Positions 8,211-17,177 of a DNA stretch of 24,763 nucleotides are shown here, one piece after another. This stretch comes from Dunaliella salina (Eukaryota > Chlorophyta > Chlorophyceae > Chlamydomonadales > Dunaliellaceae): NCBI GenBank assembly GCA_002284615.2, contig MU069709.1:334239-359001 (forward strand). The letters are read 5' to 3'. Position numbers and translations under genes: made by a program. How positions within the stretch are numbered: position 1 is the stretch's first letter; every line of letters starts with the position of its first letter. The notes under the pieces were generated by a model. The model saw only the letters and a list, made by a program, of their open reading frames with translations, made no database searches and had not been told where the DNA came from.

Positions 8211-8454
8211 CAATTAAAACTCTCATGCATCTGTGCCTTCAAGGCATAAGTTACCAAACAATAAGTTAAATCTCTCGCATCCACGCCATCCAAAAATTGA
8301 CCACCATTATTAACACCAGACATGCTCTACATTCTCAGGGGGCTTGTAGGGAGATTCTTCTAGGCGTGCGATGGTGGAGAGCAGAAGGAGTGTCTGAGCA
8401 TCCAGGAGCATGGCGGACAACCCTGCAGATCTCCTTTAGCTCTGTTTCTAGCTC

Positions 8455-8545
8455 TGAAAGTAAAAAAAAGTCTACGCTGGACAGTGTCCAGCGTGCGTGT
8501 CGGGAACAGTCAGCGCTGGCACTAAATGTGAGCCTCACCAGTAGC
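8455..8545 (+). repeat. Short dispersed repeat, AGCCTCACC variant
   Basis: It begins GAAAGTAAAAAAAAGTCTAC, then a small palindrome (GCTGGACAGTGTCCAGC), CAGTCAGCGCTGGCACTAAA, and GTGAGCCTCACCAGTAGCC. It shares block order with 8090-8210 in the opposite orientation. The region 8211-8454 around it shows only a faint hint of LINE tail near 8215-8336. Confidence 0.55.
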
Positions 8546-8584
8546 CAAGAGATGAACTTTGAGAATGAATCGGGATTCGGTGGA

Positions 8585-8822
8585 TGGCGTGCGTAATGTC
8601 GAGGTTATTTAACAGCATAGCAGTGGAGTTTCGTTGTAAGTTTGGTTGCCTTCTTAAAGGTTTTGGTAAACCAAGTTTGCAGAGGGGATCAATTGTGAAG
8701 GAGTTTTAAATATTTTCAACATATCAATACAATTATGTTCATCCTGTTCAATGCTGTGAATTTTTGTTTAGGTTTTAACATCACAGCAGTGGAGTCTTGT
8801 TGCAAGTTTGGTTGATGGCTCT
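8585..8822 (-). pseudogene. Two LINE tail scraps in tandem
   Basis: On the minus strand, ATTGATCCCCTCTGCAAACT at about 8673-8692 matches 7834-7853 of LINE copy 2 base for base, and the translation gives TIDPLCKLGL, then after a frameshift KATKLTTKLHCYAVK against KAHKTAKDLHYHAVK. A second, shorter match (KLATRLHCCDVK) lies at about 8775-8822. These are remnants of the endonuclease C-terminal region without any intact frame. Confidence 0.5.
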
Positions 8823-8935
8823 CGCCCACCAAGCTAGTTGTGTTTAGTGTAGTTTGAAGGCCTTTTTACGAGGCCCTTGCTAGCCTGCTAGTTAGGGAAT
8901 CTTCCCTTTATGCACGTGGACTTTGGCCTGCTTAC
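8820..8935 (-). repeat. Short dispersed repeat, divergent CTAGCAAG subfamily copy
   Basis: On the minus strand the blocks AGCAGGCCAAAGTCCACGTG, CATAAAGGGAAG, CTAACTAGCAGGCTAGCAAG and GGCCT follow the order seen at 3100-3215 and 5424-5550. The A/G-rich head is missing or replaced. Boundaries are approximate. Confidence 0.4.
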
Positions 8936-10660
8936 TAGAAAGATTCTATTGCAATTGCTTTCATGTGTGCAACCTGCGCAGACTGTACAAAATCGCTTTA
9001 TTGATCTTCTCAAGTCAAAAAAATGCACTTTTTGCCTGGCTTCCAATACCGACTTTACTCCTTTCTTGGGTGCACCAACCAAGGAGGACGTTTTTGCATC
9101 GAATTTTAGAGGCTGGAAGCCCAACGTCGTGGCTGAAGGCCCTTGGACAATCTTCAACTTGTAATCTCGTAATGTTAGAGGCTGGATGTTTTCAGTTGGA
9201 GCCCCTTGGTGGGGACCAATGGGCGGTCCTTTCCTATGCTCACGGCTGAACGGCAAGTGTAGATCTTCCTTTCCTTCACGGGTGAGCTTTCACATTAAGC
9301 CTGATCCTGGCGGCTATAGGCAGATCTTACCATTAAGCCCGATTCTAGGATCAATGCCTTTCTGCTTCTTTTAAATAAAGACTCGCACAGATCTTTATTT
9401 TCCTGCCAGATGCTTTCAATTTTTAATGCTGGTCAGGAGGGTAAAAAAAAAAAGTAGTGGACGTCATGCCTAAATTTTGGTCGGAATCCCCCTGACCCAC
9501 CCACCCACCCCAAAACCCCCCTTCCAGTGCTCCAACCCAGACAAAAAGGGTACCAATCTGCTCCTCTTCTAAATCTGCATCCATCTGCACACTCAGCGCA
9601 ATGAATGGTTGAGTTGAAGCAGAGTTATGGGGCAAAAACTGAGCAGGAGACGCCCATGCATACCTGCCCTTCCAGGCACCCACAGCGGGCTTGCAACTTC
9701 ACAAACAGCCCTCCTAACTTCACCATGCAATAATGCATCTTACATTGTCTCTATCCTGGAAGTTTGGATTGGTTTGCTGCACCTTGGCGTTTACACCCCC
9801 TGCTACCCACACCCTTGCACGCATGGCACTGGCTCCCAGTTATCCACACAGACCCACCCTTTTACCCAATTTGCACAAAAAGGGTGCCAATCGACAGTTC
9901 TCGAGCTCAGGAATCTGATGAAATATTTAAATTTCGTAGAAGTGCCCCAGAAAATTTTTAGAGGGGGAGTCCCAAAAAGTCAAAACCCCCCTCAACCACC
10001 CACCACCCCCCGCCTCCTCCGATTGGACCCATATACACACCAATCGATAGCTGTCGATATTAGGATTCCGAATATAGGTGTCCCGATCGGATTGACCCTT
10101 GATGTCCAAAAGTTATGCTTGCTGGGGCCTCCTGTGCTGGTCAAGAAAAAAAGAAAGAATCACGCTTCCCCGTTAGCGGCGCATCAAACAAAGAATAGAA
10201 GTCCCCACCGAAGGGCCCACAATCCCCTGAGCCGACCTTGGGGTTCAAGCCCATATATCCTTTTAGGGCCCTTGACGCAAGGTACAGACTCAACATGTTC
10301 TCAAGCTTTGTTTGGCCCAATAAGTAAACCATTCCATTAATCACAGGGTCTCCTGCTGCCTTACAGCAGCCATGGAGTCCCAAGCGACTTACATACCCAC
10401 ATTGCACATGCAATTTTCAAGCAAGGAGGCAAGGTCAGCTGATAACTGTTCTTTGCACATTGATACACTCCTCGCCCCCCGTCAGAGGAAAAACAGATGA
10501 CGCATGAGCGAGCCACCCTTGTAAGTCAAGCCCCTTCCACAAATCATGAAAACCAGTTCAAGTCTCAAAAGCATGCAATGTAAGACCTTGAAAGCTGGAA
10601 ATGGATTCAAAAAGCATGAAAGAGCCATTGTCTGGTCAAATGACAGGTCTATAATCTGAG
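8936..10660. other. No gene recognised
   Basis: Several open frames occur, for example 8910-9164 plus and 9627-10340 plus, but none shows a domain, a plausible splice context or homology to the other elements here. Homopolymer-rich runs such as CCCACCCACCCACCCC (~9497) and C-rich tracts at 9984-10020 are present. ACAAAAAGGG followed by TACCAATC or TGCCAATC appears at ~9540 and ~9878, a repeat too short to interpret. Confidence 0.5.
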
Positions 10661-10762
10661 CTACTTTCTAGGCACGAACAGAAAAAAAAACTCTAGCTAG
10701 AACCTGAAGTGCTCTTAGATATTGCCATAAATTCTTGAACTGTACTTCCAATGGAGAGGATG

Positions 10763-10767
10763 TTACA
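10763..10767 (-). promoter_or_regulatory. Candidate TGTAA polyadenylation signal
   Basis: TGTAA on the minus strand lies about 165 bases downstream of the OPR stop codon. TGTAA is the usual polyadenylation signal of volvocalean and related green algae. The pentamer is common by chance, so this is only a candidate for the transcript end. Confidence 0.3.
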
Positions 10768-10930
10768 ACACCAACACCAGAAATTGCAAGGGCAGCAGCC
10801 CTCAAAGCTGAATGACACCCCTTATTTGTGGCGATGCCCATCAGCCCAAAGACGCTGTCGAAACGAGTGCCAAGCACATGTACCATTACCAAAACAAAGA
10901 CCGAACCATCAGTCAGCCACCTTGCTTTCT

Positions 10931-12956
10931 TCACACCTGCTTTTGAATCCCTAGTACCTGCTCAATGCGCTGCACCAGCATCTCCCTCTGCTGCTCGATT
11001 GAGCTCCCTTCCAGATCTGACTCATCACACAGGACCAGCCCAACACACCCTCGCTCAACATGCTTTAGCCGCAAAGCAGTCTTGCCATACAGCTGCCCTG
11101 CTGGGTGGTTGAGGTAATCCCTGTAGCGCTGGGTGACCTCAATGGCAATTCTGTGGCTGTTGTGCGGCACCAGTAGTGAATGGTATCCCTGCACCATGGA
11201 TGCTTGTACTTCGCAGTGCCCCTGCAATGCCGTGGCTACTGCACTTTTGTTATGGCTCTCCTGCTTACTGATCTCTTGCTGCCATTCTGCTGTTTGCTTA
11301 CATACAGCTTGCAGCAGAGTGCTGTTAGTCAACCCACCCACCTCCAGGGAACCAAGGTGCACTGCTTCCAGGTGGGCACCATACAACTTGCCCAGGTCAT
11401 TCCCCGCTGTGAATCTCGCTGTTCCCCTCCTGTTTGCTTCTTTGAACATGTGCTGTGCAAGTGTGCGCATGTGGGCTGTATCCCCACCTGCTGTGGCTAC
11501 TAGGATTGCCCATGCATACAGGGTGTTTGAAATATGTTGCTCGGTCCACTGCTGTAAGTCCTGTTGGCTGCCCCATGCTGCCAGAGCATCCACGCTGCTA
11601 TCAAAGTGGCAAGACAGCGCACAACTGAAAAGCGCATTGCTGAAGCCCTGTCCAACTGCATCTGGAGTGCTGCTGCTGATGCTGTGCAGGAGCCTTTCCA
11701 CCACAGTGCTGTAAACTCCTTGCTGATACCAACGCAATGAGCCCAGCCCATGGAGGGCATTGGACAGCTCCTGTGGCTTTGCCGTGCTGCTGTGGTCTGC
11801 CATGGCAATGGCCAGGGTGCTGATGGTGGCGTTGCCAGGATTGTGGTCTAGGATGCCCAATGCCCACAAAGTGTTGGACAGCTCTTGCGGCTTTGCAGTG
11901 CTGCTGCACTCTGCTATGGCAGTGGCTAGGGCGTTGATGGTGGCGTTGCCAGGATTGTGGTCTAGGATGCCCAATGCCCACAAAGTGTTGGACAGCTCTT
12001 GCGGCTTTGCAGTGCTGCTGCACTCTGCTATGGCAGTGGCTAGGGCGTTGATGGTGGCGTTGCCAGGATTGTGGTCTAGGATGCCCAATGCCCACAAAGT
12101 GTTGGACAGCTCTTGCGGCTTTGCAGTGCTGCTGCACTCTGCTATGGCAGTGGCTAGGGCGTTGATGGTGGCGTTGCCAGGATTGTGGTCTAGGGTGGCC
12201 AGTGCCCACAGAGTGATCGACATGTCTTGTGGCGCAGCTATGCTGCTGCACTCCGCCATGGCAGTGGCAAGGGTGTTGATAGTTGTGGTGCCTGGGTTGT
12301 GGCCCAAGGTAGCCAGCGCCCACAGAGTGTTGGACAGTGCTTGTGGCTTTGCCTTCCACCTTTGATGCACCATGCCCTCCATCCCAGCTGACACAATCTT
12401 GACCACGGCGCTCCGCTCTCCCAACACCACCTTCTGGGAGTGCAGAGTGGCCAAGGCCCACACAGCATTGGACCACGCTTGCAGGCTTGCATTTTTCATC
12501 ACCCACCCCCAATTGCTGGCCAGCTCTGAAACCAGCTGCTGCAAGCTACCTCCATACTCAGCTGAGGCAAAAGCCCAAAGAAGGTTGGACACATCTTGTG
12601 GCACACAGTGCTGCTTTCTGTGCAACATCTGCGGCAGTAGCCCAGCGCCTGCTTTGAACAGCTGATGCACAGCTGGATCCCTGCAGCTGATCCCCATCTT
12701 GGCAACGCCATACAACAGCCTACTCCAGTGCATGCATGCATCATCTGTGGTCTCCTTCATGACACTGCTCCCCACTGCATGAGCAGCAATGGCATCCACG
12801 AGCTCTCTCAGACGCCTGCTCCTGACCCTGCTGTCTGCGCCCACCAGCTGAGAGAAAGCCCAAGCTGCTAGGCTGAGCTGCTTGCTATCCAGCTGCAGGA
12901 TGGGAGAAGATGATGATAAGTGACTGCTGATGGTGAGGCTGGTGCTTTCGGTCCTC

Positions 12957-12994
<38 letters not shown>

Positions 12995-13230
12995 CAATGT
13001 CGTGGATGCTCGCAAACCCAGCATCTGTGCTGCCAGCGCATGAGCTGCCTCCACGATGCCCTCAAGCTCCTCTCTGGTGTAGCTCTTTTTGTCATCAACA
13101 TCCTCCTGGACCCGCTTCCCTAGGTTGTAGAGGGCTTTGTAGGACTCCAATGGGGTGCTCGCCGTTTGGACGGCACGCATGCACGCATCCCAGCTGGGTG
13201 TCCATACAGCCTTTGCCTTTGAATGAGCAC
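10931..13230 (-). CDS. OPR-repeat protein, main exon, with RAP-like C-terminus
   Basis: A 766-codon open exon on the minus strand. The first ATG is at 13180, but the frame is open upstream to an acceptor (CAACAG at 13236-13231), so the true start is probably in an earlier exon. From about residue 100 (counted from that ATG) to 560 it carries at least ten ~38-residue repeats of the type PQELSNTLWALGILDHNPGN, the OPR signature of green-algal organelle RNA-binding factors such as Tbc2. A Ser tract of about 11 residues lies near residue 65. The C-terminus (about 670-745) has HRIAIEV...GKTALRLKHVERG...VGLVLCDE, resembling a RAP domain without the usual Gly-Pro after the IEV strand. Expected role: RNA-sequence-specific control of a chloroplast transcript (stability, splicing or translation). 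The target cannot be read from the sequence. The stop lies in CAG/GTGTGA, which could also be a splice donor. Confidence 0.8.
11827..12194 (-). repeat. Three identical 114-bp tandem OPR units
   Basis: Units 11827-11940, 11941-12054 and 12055-12168 are identical, and the identity continues for 26 bases into the fourth (to 12194). Each unit encodes one 38-residue OPR repeat, and 114 is a multiple of three, so all frames stay open. This also creates a spurious antisense frame (11760-12365, plus). Neighbouring repeats are recognisably related but diverged, so the identical trio reflects recent unequal exchange, conversion or assembly expansion. Confidence 0.9.
12958..12993 (-). repeat. (TGC)12 microsatellite encoding poly-Ser
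   Basis: Twelve TGC units on the plus strand read as AGC serine codons in the OPR exon, in the linker before the first repeats. Length polymorphism is to be expected. A second, interrupted CTG/AGC tract encodes the Ser-rich stretch of the exon at 14202-14333. Confidence 0.9.
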
Positions 13231-14201
13231 CTGTTGAGCGTGTTCAAAATGAACACTTGATGGCATTGATGGTGAGGCAGGCATACAGGCAGGGAGGTAC
13301 AACTGACAGCCATCTAGGATTTCCCGGAAAGCTGTATGTATGATTGATTGCGCAAAACTAGGGATAACCTCTTGCTCCAAGACAGAGTTACTGGAAGGCA
13401 AGGACACGTGAGCGAGTTTAATACGGATGATACAGATGATCTTACCACATTGTCTACTAAATGAGCTTCCCAGGCTACAATAATTTGATGCTGGCAAGGT
13501 ATGTATGTGTGACAGCTCAGACCAGATCATAACTAACCAACTACCATTAACCATAATCTAGACTCCGGGCAAGACTGGGCATTGTGCTGGCTTATGGGAT
13601 CAAGGATAAGTCTTGGACTTGCCTATTAATGCAGGTTTCCTCAGCCTGCTTGTTGTTACAGTATGCCTCAAACAGTATGCCTGCATAAAATTGCAACAAT
13701 CCGCTTCCTATAAACGCACTTGCGTGCGTCTGCGTACCACATAGCCTTCATTGAGCAAGGGATCCACGCCTTCAAGACATCAATCCCATGCAAGTGTGCT
13801 GCAGTCTCCTACCAACGTGCAGTAAGTACGGTACCTACATGATGCCTACGAGGTGTGCTGCATTCTCCACTGCTGCCAACATTTTGTCTTTTCGACTCGT
13901 GCACCATCTCTTACAGCCTGATTTGGGCAGCTCTGTACCGTAAACAGCTCTTTGACACACCACAATGACCGTCTCACACCCCTGTGATGGCCTAAACCAG
14001 CAAGCTTGCGGCAGGTAGGCAGCCTGTCCTAAATCTGGGATCAATGAGACCATACACCATTGGATCCTTTTTGAAAGCTGACTTCGGTACCAAGCATAAG
14101 CATATGAAGGTTGCTCTGACAGGCGAGGATGCCAGACATCAATGTGAGAAGAAGGAATACCTGCGCTAAGCCAAGTAATGAGTCAATTAAAGAAAACGAA
14201 C
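13231..14201 (-). other. Predicted intron 4 of the OPR gene (971 bp)
   Basis: The donor AAAG/GTTCGT at 14202/14201 and the acceptor CAACAG/GT at 13231/13230 give a phase-1 intron that joins AAA-G to GT, forming a Gly codon. No other coding segment is evident inside. The frames at 13120-13554 and 13835-14053 look random. Confidence 0.5.
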
Positions 14202-14333
14202 CTTTGCCTGAAGTCTCTCTCGTCTTGAGGCGCTTGCTGCTGCCCACATTGCTGTTGCTCCTGCTGCTGCTGTCACTGCTGCTGCTGGGGTGTGACACGC
14301 TCTCCCTAGTCCTTTTGTGGCCAACTTCTGAGC
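14202..14333 (-). CDS. Predicted exon 4 of the OPR gene, Ser-rich basic linker
   Basis: Acceptor TTCCAG/GCTCAG and donor GGCAAAG/GTTCGT frame a 132-base exon. In phase 1 it encodes SEVGHKRTRESVSHPSSSSD, then a Ser/Asn stretch, then SSKRLKTRETSGK. Low complexity and positive charge fit a disordered linker of the kind found between the transit peptide and the repeats of OPR proteins. The phase agrees with the exons on both sides, each junction rebuilding a Gly codon. Confidence is limited because no conserved domain supports it. Confidence 0.5.
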
Positions 14334-14878
14334 CTGGAAGGAGGGAAAGGGAACAGCTGAGCCACGCTGATGCGGAGATACACATGATGAGGGGCACAGG
14401 AATTCAAAAACAAAGGATTCATGCATAGCGCGCTCAAAGAAGGCCCATCAACACAGAACCTGGGATTGCTCTGAGACTTGCTTCATGCCTAATGTTGCTT
14501 TGTTGCTGTGAAAAGAGAGGACATTGCAGAGTGACAACACTCCCCCAAGAGAGGAGGAGGAGGAGGAAGAAGAGGCATTTTGCGGGCATGTATGTGTATG
14601 TGTGTCTCAAGGAGAGGGAGGAAATCAGAAAGAAAGACATACGAAGGTGAATTGATACCTACGCTAATCAACATTTACCCCCCCCACCCTCTCTCCCCCC
14701 CCATGCCTCTGCTGAAAGCAATGCTCCTCCTGATGAGCAGCAGAATGCGATCAATACCCGCACCACTAGTGGTTATTCCAGCTTATGCGCTTCTCCTGAG
14801 CGTGACCCAGGAGGTGTTAATATCATGGCTAGGTGCACAGGCACATCATGAGTGGCTACCTTCCATCCAATAGCACAC
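14334..14878 (-). other. Predicted intron 3 of the OPR gene (545 bp)
   Basis: It lies between donor GCAAG/GTGTGC (14879/14878) and acceptor TTCCAG (ending at 14334). It contains a GAGGAG-type purine microsatellite (~14551-14572) and C-rich tracts (~14680-14702). No feature beyond these is visible. Confidence 0.4.
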
Positions 14879-14974
14879 CTTGCTGCCCACTCTGCCNTTG
14901 TCTTGTACTGCTCCTTTGTGACGGAGCACTGCTCTGCCCCCCCTCAGCATCTGCACTGTGCTTGGCACGATAGC
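14879..14974 (-). CDS. Predicted exon 3 of the OPR gene, Gln/Ser-rich linker
   Basis: Acceptor CATGTGCAG/GCTATC and donor CAGCAAG/GTGTGC delimit 96 bases. In phase 1 they encode YRAKHSADAEGGQSSAPSQR and then SSTRQ, an unknown residue at the N (14897), and QSGQQ. The exon length is a multiple of three and the phase matches its neighbours. The composition is disordered-linker-like. The evidence is splice signals and phase only. Confidence 0.4.
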
Positions 14975-15379
14975 CTGCACATGAGAATAACAGAGGAGAA
15001 AGTAAGCATGTCGAATCCATTGCCGAAACCTTTCGTCGAGAGTGATGAGGCATCCCTCTCAATAAGAGCCAGAACACCTAAAGCAAAAGAAGTTGTGGCG
15101 TGAACATCGCAGGACCATCTGCACAACAACCCACAGCTGAAAAACACATGCACTGCCTTGACCATATGGGTCGGTGCAGGCGCACGTCATGGAGAAGGGT
15201 AGCCAAAAAGAGCAAATATCCCCACGACATGTAAAGCCATGCAAACGCAGCGCCATAGCCACCAGCATGCATGATCCACCCTGTCCCACATCCTCCTTGA
15301 TTGCACGACTGTATGCATGCTGTCCAAGCTTCAAACACTTGGGCATTTCAACGTTGCTCGGCAGCACATGCTCACTCAC
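14975..15379 (-). other. Predicted intron 2 of the OPR gene (405 bp)
   Basis: The donor GTGGAG/GTGAGTGAG at 15380/15379 is a near-perfect consensus. The acceptor is CATGTGCAG ending at 14975, preceded by a pyrimidine-rich stretch (CTTTCTCCTCTGTTATTCTC). The intron holds no recognisable feature. Confidence 0.45.
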
Positions 15380-15543
15380 CTCCACCGCCATTGGGCCCCC
15401 TCTGGTCCTGCCTTTGATGCGCAGCATGATGTCGTGCAGAGCTACCTCCACCCTTTTCTTNCCTCCACCGCCATTGGGCCCCCTCTGGTCCTGCCTTTGA
15501 TGCGCAGCATGATGTCGTGCAGAGCTACCTCCACCCTTTTCTT
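15379..15543. repeat. 82-bp exact tandem duplication around an N, probable assembly artefact
   Basis: 15379-15460 and 15462-15543 are identical and separated by a single N at 15461. Further Ns lie at 15561, 15563, 15565, 15583, 15593, 15611 and 15631. An exact duplication at an ambiguous base is typical of a badly joined read or contig end. The extra 83 bases are not a multiple of three and would disrupt the predicted exon. Confidence 0.75.
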
Positions 15544-15585
15544 TGGCTGAGCCCTGCTTCNCNGNTCTGCTCTCATTATGCGNAC
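15380..15585 (-). CDS. Predicted exon 2 of the OPR gene (sequence uncertain)
   Basis: Acceptor GTTGCCAG at ~15586 and consensus donor GTGGAG/GTGAGT at 15380. In the frame that matches exon 3 it encodes a Gly/His/Gln-rich linker (SAKEKGGGSSARHHAAHQRQ, then DQRGPNGGG). Another frame gives KKRVEVALHDIMLRIKG. The region contains several Ns and the 82-bp duplication, so neither the frame at the acceptor nor the exon length can be trusted. Exon 1 ends in phase 0 while this frame needs phase 1, a mismatch the Ns may hide. Confidence 0.35.
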
Positions 15586-15788
15586 CTGGCAANCAAAGGT
15601 GCAGGCAACTNATGGTGAGGTAATGAGATGNAACGCAGGTGCAGGCACGCCTGGAGCATGTGGCCTGACCTTGCTCAGCCATGCAAGGCTCCAGGGTCGC
15701 ATGAAACAATGAACGGTGCTCCGGCACAGGAGGGGCTCGCCATCAGCTGCACAGCACAGTCAACTAGGCCCAAAATGATGACACAAAC
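15586..15788 (-). other. Predicted intron 1 of the OPR gene (203 bp)
   Basis: It runs from donor GAGCAG/GTTTGT (15789/15788) to acceptor TTGCCAG (ending at 15586), and includes Ns at 15593, 15611 and 15631. Nothing else is visible in it. Confidence 0.4.
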
Positions 15789-16088
15789 CTGCTCTCTGCT
15801 TTGAGGTTGCTTGCTGCCATGCTGCGAGCTGTCAGCAGGTCCATGCCTGTATGTGTTGCTCCCACCCTTCTCGCTGGCTGAGCACGCCACAATGCGTGCG
15901 GACGTGAGGAGTGCTGCTGGTGTTTGGGTGTGCAAGCTGCTTATTCTCCTGGAATTGAGGGGTTTGCATCGTGGCAGCCAGGGCTGTCTGGATGTGGAGG
16001 GGAGGAGGGATGGGGAAGGGGAGCCAGCGGTGTGGAGTGGGGACCCTAGGGGGGCACAATTGTACAAGCTGTTACATCCTAACAGCAT
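15789..16088 (-). CDS. Predicted exon 1 of the OPR gene: chloroplast transit peptide
   Basis: From the ATG at 16088 the frame runs exactly 100 codons to a donor (AGAGAGCAG/GTTTGT). The peptide has few acidic residues for its first ~70 positions, many Ser, Pro, Leu and Arg (LPSTSRQPWLPRCKPLNSRR), and then TSARIVACSASEKGG, where a stromal processing site near VACSA is plausible. The acidic and polar SEKGGSNTYRHGPADSSQHG after it would be the start of the mature protein. This fits an OPR factor acting in the chloroplast. Link to the downstream exons is by strand, distance and composition, not by transcript evidence. Nearly identical sequence occurs at 1-243. Confidence 0.5.
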
Positions 16089-16556
16089 CCCCCTTCCTCT
16101 CCGGAAATAAAACCAAATTCAATTTTAAGTTATTTAAAATAAAAGCCTGTTGAAACATGAAGCTTCTCTTTAAACATTTTCACTCATCATGATGACAGCT
16201 GGCACACCCCGAAGCAGAGTGCTTCTCCAGACACCCTGGAGTCCAGCTGCCACGATAAACGATGATGCCAGCTGCCACTTCAAGCGGTGATAGAAAACAT
16301 TGCCGCACGCTTTCAAGGTTGAGGGCAGAGGACCCAGAGGAATCCCCTTTTCGAAAAGGGCAGGGTAAGTGTAGGCCACTCACCCTCACGCACAGCAGTT
16401 ACAGAGTTACACTATGCCTTTATAGGGCCAGCATTTGGTCCTTCACTTCGCCGTGGAGCATTGCACACGCAAATTAGAATGCTGGCATGAGGATATTCCA
16501 AGCCTCTGCTGGGACGGGCTGGGGCTGCCCAAAGCTTGCTCACGGTACTGCTTATG

Positions 16557-17138
16557 TCATGCTCTGGATTGGTGGTGATGCATGCCTTGTTTTTTTGCGC
16601 ACACGGTCCTGCATGCATGCAATGCCAAGCGTGCAAATTTTGCCATGGAAAATGCTGAGGTGGCAACAGGGACAACACCAATCATCATATGAGCCATGTG
16701 GCTGTTCATATTCAGCTGAAAATGTTGTGCTGTGGGAGGCAAAGGGACATCTGGCCCTGCCAACGTCATGACATGCTGCAAACCATTATTTACTGCATGG
16801 AACATGTGAGATTGCTTTGCACTCAGATTGCCTGCAACGATGTGCTTATCTGTCCTTGCATCTTTGTTCCAGGCAAAAAGATGGTAAAATCCAGTGGTAA
16901 CAGTGGAAATGTGCCAGCATGAAGTGAAGGTCCAAAAAGTGGCACTGATATTGTTTGTAGGCTCGGCCCAACAAGAGGCTACATCAGCAATCCAATGGAC
17001 CCTGCACATTCTGCATGTTGTTGGAAATGCATCCTGAAATGAGCAGCTTGATTGTAAGGAGGATAAAAGAAAAGGACAGCATGGCTGTCTCTGCCCATGA
17101 GTGCAGCTTAGCTGAAGCGCAAAGGTGCCTGTGACCAA
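16557..17138 (-). CDS. Unrecognised 193-codon reading frame, partly conserved in copy A
   Basis: I do not recognise this protein. Stretches such as NNGLQHVMTLAGPDVPLPPT and HACRTVC are also legible in copy A, but there in several frames with stops. The frame shows no signal peptide, membrane segment or known catalytic motif. It may be the remnant of a gene or transposon that was duplicated together with the OPR 5' end, or simply the 5' flank of that gene read as protein. Confidence 0.2.
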   Translation of the reverse strand: MVTGTFALQLSCTHGQRQPCCPFLLSSLQSSCSFQDAFPTTCRMCRVHWIADVASCWAEPTNNISATFWTFTSCWHISTVTTGFYHLFAWNKDARTDKHIVAGNLSAKQSHMFHAVNNGLQHVMTLAGPDVPLPPTAQHFQLNMNSHMAHMMIGVVPVATSAFSMAKFARLALHACRTVCAKKQGMHHHQSRA

Positions 17139-17177
17139 GAAAAGAAAATTCTACGCGAGCCAGAGGCTGCGACCAAG
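17133..17177 (+). mobile_element. 31-base truncated short-repeat insertion with 7-bp target duplication
   Basis: GACCAAG at 17133-17139 and 17171-17177 brackets AAAAGAAAATTCTACGCGAG and CCAGAGGCTGC, the A/G-rich head of the short dispersed repeat. Copy A has a single AACAAG-like site at the same place and no insert. The empty site and the flanking duplication show a true insertion of only one end of the repeat. Confidence 0.75.

Noticed and set aside
8215..8336. Further LINE tail fragment (HAIQKLTTIINTRHALHS)
   Set aside because: The resemblance to HSVQYAHKLVTTRRAIEN is suggestive but too weak and too short to annotate.
8888..9256. 122-codon minus-strand frame with CTVCAGC
   Set aside because: A lone CxxC-type pattern with no partner ligands, and an overlapping plus-strand frame is equally long. 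No support for either.
9490..10020. Repeat pair around ACAAAAAGGG and C-rich tracts
   Set aside because: Matches are under 20 bases and low in complexity; I cannot tell them from chance.
9627..10340. 237-codon plus-strand frame
   Set aside because: Composition is Pro/Thr/His-rich without any motif, and there is no homologous copy or splice context. SYIVSI resembles a LINE residue run but the similarity stops after a few residues.
11827..12194. Possible CRISPR-like or satellite array
   Set aside because: Units are contiguous without spacers, translate as OPR repeats and lie in an exon.
11760..12365. 201-codon plus-strand frame with tandem repeats
   Set aside because: It is the antisense shadow of the 114-bp OPR repeats. 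Repeat units that are a multiple of three keep all frames open.
12868..13123. Poly-Ala frames on both strands at the TGC tract
   Set aside because: Alternative readings of the (TGC)12 microsatellite. The Ser reading belongs to the OPR exon.
14860..14974. Alternative exon end at the donor GAAG/GTAGCC
   Set aside because: It does not keep phase with the next exon, whereas the donor GCAAG/GTGTGC at 14879 does.
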